A stretch of 64,000 bases of DNA from Hymenobacter arizonensis (GCF_900115775.1 NZ_FOXS01000001.1:496001-560000); one strand, 5' to 3'; positions 43,583-52,975 are shown, numbered from the stretch's first letter. Program-made: numbers and translations. The notes: a model not told the origin generated them from the letters alone.

Positions 43583-45055
43583 CTAGCGTTGGCCAGCATC
43601 CACCAGCTTCTGCAGGCGGGCTTGGCTCTCTTGCGGCAGGGCACTGAGTAAGTCTAAGCCCGTGGCCGCTTCAATCTTATCAACTGTAGTCAGGTATTTG
43701 CGCCAGTCGGCCTCCACGCTGTTGTCGTTGGGCGTGTCGATGGCCAGCACGCGCACGTTGGGGTTGGTGCTGATGCGCTGGAGGTCGTTGGTGCCTTCGG
43801 GGATAATAACCATGACTTTCCAGATGCGGGCAGGCACCGTTACGCGGCCTTGGTCAAGGGTTTGGGCGAAGCCGTTGGTGCCGGTGCCACCGCGGCCGTA
43901 GCTGCCCATGATGATGTAGATTTCCTGGCCGCGCTGCACTTGGGCGCGGCCGTACTCTTCGAGCTGCGCCCAGGTTTGCTGGTTGTTGCGCGGGGCCTGG
44001 GGCACCATGTTGGTCATGAGGAAAGTGGCCGAGTTGGCGTCGAGGTCGGCGGTGCGGTCGCCGCTGGGGCAGTTGTGGCCTTTGTCGAAGCCGGAGCGGC
44101 TGTAGCTGGCGGGCGATACTTGGTAGAACTGCCGGGGCAGGGCGGCATCGGCCCGAAAATCGTTTTGGCGGGGGGCCTTGCCAATGTCGCCGCGGCCGAG
44201 GTGCCAGCTGACCCAGGTGGGAATGCCGCGCGTGGCGTGGTAGCCCAGGGTGAACGCAGGGTGGACCAGCAGGTAGTTAGAGGCGTTGGTGGGGTCGGAC
44301 GTGGCGCCGCTGGGGTTGCCGAGGGCGAGGTTATCGGTGGAAGTGCTGGGGGCCTGGGTGCCAGCAGTTGGTGCCGGGCGGGTGGCTGTTGGCGGAGAAG
44401 TGGGGCGGGGGCTTGCAGGGCTAGAAGCTTGCGGCTGGTTACGGTTTTCGAAGTAGCCGCCGGTGGCACCGGCGTTAGCTGCCGTGGCCGGGCCGTTAGC
44501 TGCCTCCAGTTTGATGTCGTCGATGTTTAGGCGGGCATTCTGGCCGCTGGTTTTGCGGATTTCGAGGCGAATGGGTTGGTTGGCTACGCCTTCGAAGACG
44601 TGAGGCTTTAGCTCGGGGCCGCGGGTTTCGATGCGTTGGCCGGTTTGCACGTAGCTGCGGCCACCGTCCCGGCTCAGCCACAACTCCCAGGTGCTGGGGC
44701 CGTCTTGCCCATAAGCCGCCGCGCTGATGGTGATGCGCTGCACGCCGGCAGGTACGTCAAAATTCATGCGGATGCGGCCCAGGTTGTGCAGGCGGGCGGC
44801 GCGCTCGCCGTTTTTGTGGTCCTGCGGGCTACTGCCAATTAGGGCTTCTGCAAACTGCCAGGGGCCAGTGGCCAGGGGTTCTTCGGCTTCCGCGTAAGCA
44901 CCCTTACGGCCAGCCTCGAAGGTTTCGGGAAATGGCGCCGCACTCTTTTGCAGCACGGCCTGCTTGGTGGCAGGCACCTGGGCGGTGGAATTATCGGCCG
45001 ATTGTTGAGAACAAGCCCACATGGCCAGGGGCAAAAGCAAAAGAGGAGCACGCAT
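43583..45055 (-). CDS. Exported DNA/RNA non-specific endonuclease (NucA family)
   Basis: 490-aa secreted or lipid-anchored nuclease. ATG 45055 gives MRAPLLLLPLAMWACSQQ, a signal peptide with a possible lipobox Cys. Residues about 45-185 form a jelly-roll-like domain (RITISAAAYGQDG, FEGVANQPIRLEIR), then a Pro/Ser/Thr/Ala linker (about 205-245). The catalytic beta-beta-alpha-metal domain carries FDKGHNCPSGDRT (His general base; the usual DRGH is DKGH) and FLMTNMVPQAPRNNQQTW with the metal-binding Asn. Expected to degrade external DNA and RNA for nutrients or defence. Confidence 0.9.
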   Translation of the reverse strand: MRAPLLLLPLAMWACSQQSADNSTAQVPATKQAVLQKSAAPFPETFEAGRKGAYAEAEEPLATGPWQFAEALIGSSPQDHKNGERAARLHNLGRIRMNFDVPAGVQRITISAAAYGQDGPSTWELWLSRDGGRSYVQTGQRIETRGPELKPHVFEGVANQPIRLEIRKTSGQNARLNIDDIKLEAANGPATAANAGATGGYFENRNQPQASSPASPRPTSPPTATRPAPTAGTQAPSTSTDNLALGNPSGATSDPTNASNYLLVHPAFTLGYHATRGIPTWVSWHLGRGDIGKAPRQNDFRADAALPRQFYQVSPASYSRSGFDKGHNCPSGDRTADLDANSATFLMTNMVPQAPRNNQQTWAQLEEYGRAQVQRGQEIYIIMGSYGRGGTGTNGFAQTLDQGRVTVPARIWKVMVIIPEGTNDLQRISTNPNVRVLAIDTPNDNSVEADWRKYLTTVDKIEAATGLDLLSALPQESQARLQKLVDAGQR

Positions 45056-45095
45056 AACCGCGAAAGTAGGGAATGAACCTGGCACTGGCCGGCGC

Positions 45096-45127
45096 AAAAA
45101 AAGTCCTCCGGTGGGTACCGGAGGACT
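45096..45127 (-). terminator. Terminator after selO
   Basis: Perfect 11-bp stem AGTCCTCCGGT/ACCGGAGGACT with GGGT loop; on the minus strand it is followed by seven T residues, ending the selO transcript. Confidence 0.9.
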
Positions 45128-45216
45128 AACCTAATCGAATTAGGAAATGCTTGGTGATGCGGGCAGTTCAGAAAGTAAGTTTCCTGCCAGACGTCCAGCT
45201 ACCCCATAGCGGTTTG

Positions 45217-46815
45217 CTACGAGCTGCACGAAAGGGTGGCGCAGCCGGGCATATCCCAGGCCCACTCGGGGCGCTTGGCGGCGAACTCTTCGTGCTCGGG
45301 CTGCTCATCAAACGGCGATTTCAGTACCTCCATCAGCGTGTGCAGGTAGGTGAGGTCGCCTTTTTCCGCAGCTTCAATGGCTTTCTGGGCAATGTAATTG
45401 CGGAGGACGTACTTGGGGTTGGCGCGCAGCATACCGGCTTTAATCGTGTCAGGGCTAGCGGGTTCTTGCCGCAGGCGCACCAGGTAGTGGCCCAGCCACT
45501 TGAGCAGCGGCGCGTGCGTGGGGCTGGGCAGCGGAACGTAGGTAGCCGCAGCCAGCAGTTCATTAAATCGGTCAGCCTCGGCCTCGGGGGAGGCTAGTAG
45601 CTCGGGAGCCAGGTGCGAAAGCTGACGGAAGAAGATGGTCATGTCCACCTCAGATTCGGCCAGGGCCTCCAGCAGCCCGCCGGTCAGGTGCGCGTCTTCC
45701 TCGGGGTGAAGGGCCGTGAGGCCTAGCTTCTTCATCAGAATCTGTTGCCGGGTGCTTTCGAAGGTAGTCGTGTACACGTCCAGGCCTGGCCGCATTTTCT
45801 CCACGTCGCCCACCAGTAGGCCCAGCGCCTCGGCCAGCCGAGCCAGGTTCCAGAGAGCTATCTGCGGCTGCTGGCCGAAGGCATAGCGACGCGAACCAAA
45901 ATCGGTGGTATTCGGGGTCCAGTCGAGGTCGTAGGGTTCGAGCCAGCCGTAGGGGCCATAATCGATGGTGAGGCCGAGGATGGACATGTTATCGGTGTTC
46001 ATCACACCGTGCACAAAGCCCACCGTCATCCAGTGCGCCACCATCACGGCCGTGCGCAGGCAGATTTCCTCGTACCACTTCACGTACACTTCCGGCGAGG
46101 GCGGGCCCAGCTCCGGGTAGTGATGCAGAATAACGTAGTCGGCCAGGGCGCGCAGGTTGTCGAGCTCACCGGCGGCGGCCATCATCTGAAAGTTGCCGAA
46201 ACGGATAAACGTAGGGGCCACGCGGGCCACAATGGCGCCAGGCTCGGGCTTGGCGTTGCCGTTGTAAAACATGTCGCGCACCACCATGTCGCCAGTGGCC
46301 ACCAGGCTTAGGGCACGCGTTGTGGGCACGCCTAGGTAGTGCATGGCCTCGCTGCACACAAATTCCCGTAGCGAAGACCGCAGCACGGCGCGGCCATCGG
46401 CGCGGCGTGAGTAAGGCGTGGGGCCGGCGCCTTTAAGTTGGATTTCCCAGGTGCTGCCGTCGGTAGCGGTCAGCTCGCCCAAGGAGATGGCGCGGCCGTC
46501 GCCCAATTGCCCGGCCCAATTGCCAAACTGGTGGCCGGCGTAGCGGGCGGCGAAGGGTTTCATGCTCTCCGTGACCAGGTTGCCGGCTAGGGCGTCTATG
46601 GTGGGGCCGCGCTCGGCGGGCTTTTCCAGGCCCAGGAATTTGCCCAGGTCATCGGCCCAGGCAAGCAGGTGCGGGTCGCGCACGGGGGTGGGGTTGATGC
46701 GGGAATACGTGTAGCCGCGCACCTGCCGGGGGCGGGCGTCGGGCGCAATTTCGCCGCGCAGTTCGTCAACCAGGCTGTTCTTAAATTCGGCTTCGTGGAG
46801 TTGCTGGGTAGGCAT
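45217..46815 (-). CDS. selO: SelO/YdiU family protein AMPylase
   Basis: 532-aa pseudokinase-fold enzyme that transfers AMP from ATP to Ser/Thr/Tyr of target proteins, linked to redox stress in E. coli. Key stretches are GDGRAISLGE, EIQLKGAGPTPYSRRADGRA and NTDNMSILGLTIDYGPYGWL (catalytic-loop Asn and metal-binding Asp). The very C terminus, CATLSCSS, keeps the conserved Cys-Ser-Ser that aligns with the Sec-Ser-Ser of animal SelO. It is the longest single gene of the 45-50 kb minus-strand redox group. Confidence 0.93.
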   Translation of the reverse strand: MPTQQLHEAEFKNSLVDELRGEIAPDARPRQVRGYTYSRINPTPVRDPHLLAWADDLGKFLGLEKPAERGPTIDALAGNLVTESMKPFAARYAGHQFGNWAGQLGDGRAISLGELTATDGSTWEIQLKGAGPTPYSRRADGRAVLRSSLREFVCSEAMHYLGVPTTRALSLVATGDMVVRDMFYNGNAKPEPGAIVARVAPTFIRFGNFQMMAAAGELDNLRALADYVILHHYPELGPPSPEVYVKWYEEICLRTAVMVAHWMTVGFVHGVMNTDNMSILGLTIDYGPYGWLEPYDLDWTPNTTDFGSRRYAFGQQPQIALWNLARLAEALGLLVGDVEKMRPGLDVYTTTFESTRQQILMKKLGLTALHPEEDAHLTGGLLEALAESEVDMTIFFRQLSHLAPELLASPEAEADRFNELLAAATYVPLPSPTHAPLLKWLGHYLVRLRQEPASPDTIKAGMLRANPKYVLRNYIAQKAIEAAEKGDLTYLHTLMEVLKSPFDEQPEHEEFAAKRPEWAWDMPGCATLSCSS

Positions 46816-46838
46816 CGGGAGTACAGGCTTAAAATAAA

Positions 46839-46863
46839 GGCAGCGGCCGAAATAGCCGCTGCC
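46839..46863 (-). terminator. Hairpin downstream of first aldo/keto reductase
   Basis: Nine-bp stem GGCAGCGGC/GCCGCTGCC; on the minus strand it is followed by TTTATTTTAA. It separates the 46958 gene from selO. Confidence 0.7.
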
Positions 46864-46957
46864 TAAAGTGCAAACGATAATTGGGGACGCAAGTTCTAGC
46901 CGAGCTTAACAGCATTGGCCGTGCCTTGGTTACGGTATGCACTCACGCGCAGGGCTG

Positions 46958-47983
46958 CTAAAGCAGCGAAGCCTTGAGCATGGGAAAGCGCCGCTGGTGC
47001 CAGTAGGGGTACACGGGCGGCGTGTCGCTGGCCGCGTCGAGGCGGGCCACTTGAGCCGGCGTGAGGTTCCAGCCCACGGCGCCCAGGTTTTGGCGAAGCT
47101 GAGTTTCGTTGCGGGCCCCAAAAACGAGGCTAGTGACGGTGGGGCGCTGCAGCAGCCAGTTCAGGGCTACCTGCGCCACGGTTTTCTCGGTTTCAATGGC
47201 CAGCTCATCGAGCACGTCCACGATGCCGAAAAGGTATTCGTCGGGCACATCGGGGCCCTGGCCGCCGCCTTGCTGGAGGCGGCTTTCGGGCGGAGCGGGC
47301 TGGCCCCGGCGAATCTTGCCACTGAGGCGCCCACTGGCGAGAGGGCTCCAGATAATGGCGCCCACGCCCTGGTCCTGGCCCAGGGGCATCAACTCCCATT
47401 CGTATTCACGGTTGATGAGGGAGTAGTACACCTGGTGGCCCACGTAGCGGGACCAGCCGTGGCGCTCCGACACCGAAAGCGACTTCATCAGGTGCCAGCC
47501 CGAGAAGTTGGAGCAGGCTATGTAGCGCACTTTCCCGCTCTGAATCAGGTCGTCGAGGGCACGTAGAGCTTCCTCAACGGGCGTGCGGGCATCGAACCCG
47601 TGCAGGTGATAAATATCGATGTGGTCGGTGCCGAGGCGTCGCAGGCTGTCGTCGCAGGCCTTGAGCAGGTGTTGGCGGGAAGAGCCAAAATCGTTGGGGC
47701 CGTCACCCATCGGGAAGGTGGCTTTCGTGGAGAGCAGCACATCGTGGCGGCGCCCGGCCAGGGCCTTGCCCAGGATTTCTTCGGCAATGCCGGTGGAGTA
47801 CACGTTGGCCGTGTCAAAGAGGTTGACTCCGGCTTCGAGGCAGATGTCAATCAGCCGGCTGGCTTCGGCCACGTCGGTGCTGCCCCAGGCTTTGAAGAAT
47901 TCATCGCCGCCGCCAAACGTGGCGGTACCGAAGCTCAGGACGGGGATTTGAAGGCCGGAGGCGCCTAGTTGTCTGTATTCCAT
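46958..47983 (-). CDS. Aldo/keto reductase
   Basis: 341-aa NADPH-dependent TIM-barrel reductase (YajO/Tas-like group). The catalytic tetrad is recognisable: Asp and Tyr in FDTANVYSTG, Lys in LLSTKATF, and His in IYHLHGFD. The cofactor-binding end reads LVFGARNETQLRQNL. Substrate unknown. A second, related reductase lies at 49066 with an SDR between them, which suggests a set of aldehyde or sugar detoxification genes. Confidence 0.92.
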   Translation of the reverse strand: MEYRQLGASGLQIPVLSFGTATFGGGDEFFKAWGSTDVAEASRLIDICLEAGVNLFDTANVYSTGIAEEILGKALAGRRHDVLLSTKATFPMGDGPNDFGSSRQHLLKACDDSLRRLGTDHIDIYHLHGFDARTPVEEALRALDDLIQSGKVRYIACSNFSGWHLMKSLSVSERHGWSRYVGHQVYYSLINREYEWELMPLGQDQGVGAIIWSPLASGRLSGKIRRGQPAPPESRLQQGGGQGPDVPDEYLFGIVDVLDELAIETEKTVAQVALNWLLQRPTVTSLVFGARNETQLRQNLGAVGWNLTPAQVARLDAASDTPPVYPYWHQRRFPMLKASLL

Positions 47984-48026
47984 GAGGAAGAAGATGGGAG
48001 AATTAGGGGTGGTATAGTTTGAATAA

Positions 48027-48054
48027 AAAGGCCCGCCAACTGAGTCGGCGGGCC
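48027..48054 (-). terminator. Terminator after the SDR gene
   Basis: Stem GGCCCGCC (48030-48037) with GGCGGGCC (48047-48054); on the minus strand the hairpin is followed by TTTTTA. Confidence 0.85.
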
Positions 48055-48081
48055 TGTAGGTTGCTACTCAGAGCCAACGCT

Positions 48082-48945
48082 TTATTCCCGAATGGAAGTG
48101 TGGCCATCCATGGAATGCTGCAGTTTCAAATCCTCTTTCGGCTGTTTTTTGAAAAAGGAATCGGCTTGGTCGCCAGCCGGGCCTTTGGCGATGGTAATGC
48201 CGCCATCGACCATATACAGCGCACCCGTCACGTAGGAAGCTTCGTCCGAAGCCAGGAACAAGTACACGTTGGCTACTTCCTCGGGGGTGCCGCGGCGGCC
48301 AGTGAGCACGGCCTGGTTGTTGGTTTTTTCCATCTTGGCGTCCATGGGTCCGGTTTCCTTGTGCGTCCAGGCCGTGTCGATGGGGCCGGGGCCGACCACG
48401 TTGCAGCGCACCCCAAACGCCGCCTGTTCGGCAGCCAAGCCTTTGGTGAAAGCAATGTTGAAGGCCTTAGTGCCGCCGTAGGGTGTGTTTTGCGGAATGC
48501 CCAGCACGCCCGCTTCCGAGCCGGCCGTCACGATGTTGCCGTGCGTTTTCTGCAGCTCGGGTAGCGCGGCCTTCGACATGAGGAAGGTCGTTTTGGTGTT
48601 GTGGCGAATCATGTAGTCGAACGCCTCTTCCGAATAGTCGGTGAGGTAGTTGGTTTCGATGAACACGCCCGCGTTGTTGATGAGGATGTCGAGCTTGCCG
48701 AACTCGTCCACGGCCAGCTTCACGCATTCCTGCGCCAGCTTCCAGCTCGACAAGTCGCCCAGATAGCCCACGGCTTGGCCGCCGCTGGCCTTGATTTCGT
48801 CGACTACCTCGCGCACCGGGTCGTCGGGCAGGCCGGCCACCACCACGGCGGCCCCTTCTAAAGCGAATCTTTTACTAATAGCTTCGCCAATTCCGGCGGC
48901 GCCGCCCGTGATAATGGCGACTTTGCCTTGCAGTCTGGTTCCCAT
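48082..48945 (-). CDS. SDR family oxidoreductase
   Basis: 287-aa Rossmann-fold dehydrogenase. The cofactor motif is TGGAAGIGEAI near residue 14, then ILINNAGVF near 90, a catalytic Ser in TAGSEAG, and Tyr/Lys in PYGGTKAF near 160. The chain ends in ASYVTGALYMVDGG plus a 30-residue tail (ADSFFKKQPKEDLKLQ). Glucose 1-dehydrogenase is a typical automatic name, but substrate is not shown. Own terminator downstream; probably separately expressed from the flanking reductases. Confidence 0.92.
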   Translation of the reverse strand: MGTRLQGKVAIITGGAAGIGEAISKRFALEGAAVVVAGLPDDPVREVVDEIKASGGQAVGYLGDLSSWKLAQECVKLAVDEFGKLDILINNAGVFIETNYLTDYSEEAFDYMIRHNTKTTFLMSKAALPELQKTHGNIVTAGSEAGVLGIPQNTPYGGTKAFNIAFTKGLAAEQAAFGVRCNVVGPGPIDTAWTHKETGPMDAKMEKTNNQAVLTGRRGTPEEVANVYLFLASDEASYVTGALYMVDGGITIAKGPAGDQADSFFKKQPKEDLKLQHSMDGHTSIRE

Positions 48946-49065
48946 AATTTAAGTGTAGATAGAGTGAAAAGGAGGAGCGTTGGTGTACGCGCCGATACCG
49001 CTGGAGTTCTTAAAAAGTCTCCTCGCCTGATGCCGCGAAGATTTTTTTAAGAACTCAACAGGCGT

Positions 49066-50085
49066 TTAAGCCTGCCGGTCGCCGCCCGTAAAGTCTAGCA
49101 TCCAGCCGGGGTATTCCGGGGCCAGCTGGCTCGCATCGGCAAGCTCTTGCAGCTCTTCGGGGGTAAACTGCACGTCGACGGCTTTCAGGTTGTCGTCGAG
49201 CTGGTCGAGCTTCTTGGCGCCGATAATGACGCTGCTAACCACGGGCTGGTGCAGGAGCCAGGCCAGGGCCAGCGCAGCTACCGACGAGCCTTTGGCTTCG
49301 GCCATGGGGCGCAGCTTGTCGATGATGTCAAAAGCCAGGTCTTTGTTGAGGGGCGGGAAGTCGAAGCCGGTGCGGCGGGAGTCTTCGTTGCCCTGGTTTT
49401 CGCGGGTAAACTTGCCGCTTAGGAAGCCGCCGGCCAGGGGGCTCCACACCATGAGGCCCACTTTCTGGTCGAGCAGCAGAGGCACCAGCTCGCGCTCCAG
49501 GTCGCGGCCCGCAATGGTGTAGTAGGCTTGCAGCGACACAAATTTGGCCAGGTGCTCATACCGGGAAATGTCCAGCGCCTTCATCAGCTGCCAGGCCGCC
49601 AAGTTGCTGGCTCCAATGTAGCGCACCTTGCCGCTGCGCACCAAGTCATCGAGGGCCCGCAGTGTTTCGTCCAGCGGCGTGAGCGGGTCGTAGCTGTGAA
49701 TTTGGTAGAGGTCGATGTAGTCGGTGTTCAGGCGCTTCAGGCTGGCCTCCGCCTGCGCCATGATGTGCTTGCGCGTTAGGCCCGCATCGTTGGGGCCTTC
49801 GCCCATTTTGCCGCGCACTTTGGTGGCCAGCACCAGGTCGTCGCGGCTCACGCCCAAGTTGCGGATAGATTGGCCGGTAAGCTCTTCAGAAAGGCCCTCG
49901 GAGTAGGCGTTGGCTGTGTCGATAAAGTTGATGCCCGCGTCGAGGGCGCGTTTCATGATTTCATCAACGGCAGGCTGGTCGAGGTTGCCGATGGCAGCCG
50001 CCCAGCCGGTACCGCCAAAGGTCATGGTGCCAAGGCAAAGCTCCGACACTTTGAGGCCGGTTTGGCCCAGAAGGTTGTATTTCAT
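49066..50085 (-). CDS. Aldo/keto reductase
   Basis: 339-aa reductase of the same broad type as the gene at 46958. Catalytic residues are visible in FIDTANAYSEG (Asp, Tyr), LVLATKVRG (Lys) and LYQIHSYD (His). Cofactor segment: SVIIGAKKLDQLDDNL. Ends RQA after a Trp-Met-Leu-Asp-Phe-rich tail. Not a close tandem copy of 46958, so an independent acquisition or old duplication. Confidence 0.92.
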   Translation of the reverse strand: MKYNLLGQTGLKVSELCLGTMTFGGTGWAAAIGNLDQPAVDEIMKRALDAGINFIDTANAYSEGLSEELTGQSIRNLGVSRDDLVLATKVRGKMGEGPNDAGLTRKHIMAQAEASLKRLNTDYIDLYQIHSYDPLTPLDETLRALDDLVRSGKVRYIGASNLAAWQLMKALDISRYEHLAKFVSLQAYYTIAGRDLERELVPLLLDQKVGLMVWSPLAGGFLSGKFTRENQGNEDSRRTGFDFPPLNKDLAFDIIDKLRPMAEAKGSSVAALALAWLLHQPVVSSVIIGAKKLDQLDDNLKAVDVQFTPEELQELADASQLAPEYPGWMLDFTGGDRQA

Positions 50086-50335
50086 AGGGAAAGGAAAGGA
50101 TGTTCGCGGGGTACAACCGAAGCCGCACGGGATTGTTGGTGCTGGGCAGCCCCGTAAATTCCTTTCCCTTTGAACAGCAAGCCGCTTGTCGTTTTCCAGC
50201 CACTGGCTTCCATTTCTTTATCCTCTCAATGCATCAGTTCGGTGCCGTGGCAAACTAACCTAGAAATAACACGCTTTTAGTGGGCGCGAAACCTAGTCCG
50301 GTATGCTTCGCTAGCAGTTTGGGTTGGCAAAACCG

Positions 50336-51211
50336 CTACAGTACTGCTGCCCCGTTGGCCTTCAGCACCGCGTGCAAAAACATAACCTGGTAGGGCAGGG
50401 CATTCTGCCAGTACTCCCAGGTGTGCGCGCCGGGCCGCTCGGTGTAGTCGTGCGGGGTGTGGTTGTAAAGCAAGCGCCGGTGCACTTCGCGGTTGATTTC
50501 GATGAGGCCATCATCAATGCCGCAGTCGATGATGAGCGGCAGGCCGTTGCGCTGCATCTGGTCGACCAGATTAACTACGGAGTTGGCGGCGAAGCGCTCG
50601 GGGTTGGCGGTTTCGGCGCCGAGCACAGGCGCCCAAAGCTGGGCGCGCTGGGCGGCGGCTTCGGGCGTGAGCTTGCGGTTGAAGCTCTGTAAATCCAACG
50701 CGCCACTCATGCTGCCGGCGGCGCTATACAGCTCAGGGTGGCGGGCCGAAAGGTAGAGGGCCCCGTGCCCGCCCATCGACAGGCCCGTAATCACGCGGCC
50801 CTTGCGGTCGCGGATAGTGCGGTAGCTCTGGTCAATTTTTGGAATGACTTCCTTGGTCAGGTGGGTTTCGAACTGGCTGCCGGGGTTCACCGGGCTGTCG
50901 AGGTAGAAGGCAAAAGTCTCGCCTTCGGGCAGCACAATAATGATGTTGTATTGGTCGGCCAGACGATGCACCAGCAACTTATCGGGAGTGCTTTTCAGCC
51001 AGTCGCCAAAGTGGCCGTAGGCGCCGTGCAGCAGGTAAAGCACGGGGTAATTGGCTTTCTTGTTTTTGGCGTAGGAAGCGGGCGTAACCACGGCGGCGCG
51101 GTAGGTCTTGTTCATGGCCGCGCTGGGGATGGCCAGGGTATCTACTTTGGCGGCTGAAGCAACTGAAGTAGCAGCGAAGAAGAGAAGCGCGAGGAGTAAA
51201 ATACGTGGCAT
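50336..51211 (-). CDS. Exported esterase (esterase D / Fes-like)
   Basis: 291-aa hydrolase; ATG 51211 gives MPRILLLALLFFAATSVASAA, a signal peptide. The nucleophile Ser lies in ITGLSMGGHGALYLS, the His in GAHTWEYWQNAL and the acid probably in CGIDDGLI. The N-terminal YPVLYLLHGAYGHFGDWL is typical of the family (tributyrin or feruloyl-type esterases and mycolyltransferase-like folds). Its upstream extension to 51292 is poorly coding. A plant-ester or glycan deacetylation role is possible but unproven. Confidence 0.87.
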   Translation of the reverse strand: MPRILLLALLFFAATSVASAAKVDTLAIPSAAMNKTYRAAVVTPASYAKNKKANYPVLYLLHGAYGHFGDWLKSTPDKLLVHRLADQYNIIIVLPEGETFAFYLDSPVNPGSQFETHLTKEVIPKIDQSYRTIRDRKGRVITGLSMGGHGALYLSARHPELYSAAGSMSGALDLQSFNRKLTPEAAAQRAQLWAPVLGAETANPERFAANSVVNLVDQMQRNGLPLIIDCGIDDGLIEINREVHRRLLYNHTPHDYTERPGAHTWEYWQNALPYQVMFLHAVLKANGAAVL

Positions 51212-51297
51212 AGCGAATGGCAGGCTTTGAAAGACAATGAGATTGTGTAGAGCCAGGAAATTGTTAAGGTAAACTTTGTAAAGAGCAGCCACGGGGA

Positions 51298-51390
51298 AAA
51301 GTAGCGCGGACTCTGTAGTCCGCGTCCCCGAGCCGTGCGCAAATCGTTGATACGGCGCGGGGACGCGGACTACAGAGTCCGCGCTACTTT
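51298..51390. repeat. Perfect 33-bp hairpin with nested palindromes
   Basis: Arms 51298-51330 and 51358-51390 are perfect complements with a 27-base loop. Each arm contains GCGGACTCTGTAGTCCGC, itself a palindrome with a CTGT centre. Lies between aspA and the esterase gene, just after the aspA stop codon on the minus strand. Confidence 0.9.
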
Positions 51391-51397
51391 CTAGCAG

Positions 51398-52804
51398 CTA
51401 TTGAATAAACACCGGCCGAATCAGGTTCTCAAAGGTGAAAATCTCATCCCACTTGTCCTGGGTTAGTAGCTGACGTTCGGTCACGGCGATGTCGTGCACA
51501 GACTTGCCCGTCTTCAGGGCTTCCTTGGCAATTTCGGCCGAGGCCTCGTAGCCGATAACGGGGTTGAGCTGCGTGACGATGCCGATGCTGTTGCGCACCA
51601 GGGCTTCGGCGTGGGCCACGTTGGCGGTGATGCCGACCACGCACTTCTCGTTGAGGGTGCGGCAGGCGTTGGTCATGTAGGAAATGGAAGTGAACAGCGC
51701 GAAGGAAATCACTGGCTCCATCACGTTGAGCTGGAGCTGGCCGCCCTCGGCTGCCATGGTCACGGTGAGGTCGGCGCCGATGACGTAGAAGGCTGTCTGG
51801 TTCACTACTTCGGGCACCACGGGGTTCACTTTGCCGGGCATGATGCTGGAGCCGGGCTGCAGCGGCGGCAGGTTGATTTCATTGAAGCCGCAGCGCGGGC
51901 CGGAGGAGAGCAGGCGCAGGTCGTTGCAGATTTTGGAGAGCTTCACGGCCGTGCGCTTGAGCACGCCGGAGAGCTGCACGTAAGCGCCGGTATCGTAGGT
52001 GGCTTCGAACAGGTCACCCGCCAGGCTCAGGTTGAGGCCCGTGATGGTGCGCAGGTAATCGGTCACGAGTTCGGGGTAGCCGTCGGGCGAGTTGACGCGG
52101 GTGCCGATGGCGGTGGCGCCCATGTTAATTTCGTTGATGAGGCTGCGCGAGTCGTCAATGCGGAGCAGCTCTTCGCGCAGGTTGGTGGCGAAGGCCCGGA
52201 ACTCGTCGCCCATGCTCATGGGCACGGCGTCCTGGAGCTGGGTGCGGCCCATTTTGAGCACGTTCTGGAACTCATCGCCCTTGTGGGCAAAGGCGTCGGC
52301 CAGGTTGCCTAGGGTTTCGCGGTAGCCGACCAACTTGTTATTGAGCGCGATGCGGAAAGCGGTGGGGTAGGCGTCGTTGGTGCTTTGCGAGCAGTTGACG
52401 TGGTTGTTGGGGTGGCAGTATTGGTACTCGCCTTTAGCATGGCCCATGATTTCGAGGGCCACGTTGGCGATGACTTCGTTGGCGTTCATGTTCACCGACG
52501 TGCCCGCGCCCCCCTGAATCATGTCGGTCAGGAATTGGTTGTTGAACTCCCCGGCTGCTACCCGGTCACAGGCCGCCGCAATGGCCTCGGCAATGGTGGG
52601 CTCGAGTACGCCCAGGTCACGGTTGGCCAGGGCCGCGCCTTTCTTCACGAAGGCCAGCGCCTGCACAAACAGCGGCTCTGTGTTGATGGGAATGCCGGTG
52701 ATGGAGAAGTTCTCCAGAGCCCGCAGCGTCTGAATGCCGTAGTAGGCGGTGTCGGGGAGGATGCGTTCGCCGAGAAAGTCGTGTTCGATGCGGGAATTAT
52801 TCAT
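51398..52804 (-). CDS. aspA: Aspartate ammonia-lyase
   Basis: 468-aa enzyme converting aspartate to fumarate and ammonia. The flexible catalytic loop GSSIMPGKVNPVVPE is present near residue 318, and the TSVNMNANEVIANVALEIMG and VNCSQSTNDAYPTAF motifs match the fumarase/aspartase family, with the aspartase-type N terminus RIEHDFLGERILP. Length normal. The nested hairpin right after its stop is the only candidate terminator. Confidence 0.95.
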   Translation of the reverse strand: MNNSRIEHDFLGERILPDTAYYGIQTLRALENFSITGIPINTEPLFVQALAFVKKGAALANRDLGVLEPTIAEAIAAACDRVAAGEFNNQFLTDMIQGGAGTSVNMNANEVIANVALEIMGHAKGEYQYCHPNNHVNCSQSTNDAYPTAFRIALNNKLVGYRETLGNLADAFAHKGDEFQNVLKMGRTQLQDAVPMSMGDEFRAFATNLREELLRIDDSRSLINEINMGATAIGTRVNSPDGYPELVTDYLRTITGLNLSLAGDLFEATYDTGAYVQLSGVLKRTAVKLSKICNDLRLLSSGPRCGFNEINLPPLQPGSSIMPGKVNPVVPEVVNQTAFYVIGADLTVTMAAEGGQLQLNVMEPVISFALFTSISYMTNACRTLNEKCVVGITANVAHAEALVRNSIGIVTQLNPVIGYEASAEIAKEALKTGKSVHDIAVTERQLLTQDKWDEIFTFENLIRPVFIQ

Positions 52805-52859
52805 GGAAATAGGGCGGGTGGGATGGATGAGGTAATACGAAATTGGATAGGCTTCGGGG

Positions 52860-52867
52860 CAAACCTA
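52860..52867 (-). promoter_or_regulatory. -7 element (TAGGTTTG) upstream of aspA
   Basis: TAnnTTTG on the minus strand about 55 bases before the aspA ATG; a TTG-like -33 lies only 13 bases further upstream, shorter than usual. Confidence 0.45.
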
Positions 52868-52975
52868 CGGCTCAGGTCTGCAACGTATCCGGTTTGCGGT
52901 GTTCCTTTGGGGCCGGTTGGGTTAGCAGAGTATTTTATTACAGAACGCCAGGCCACGCGCAGTACAGTTTATAGT

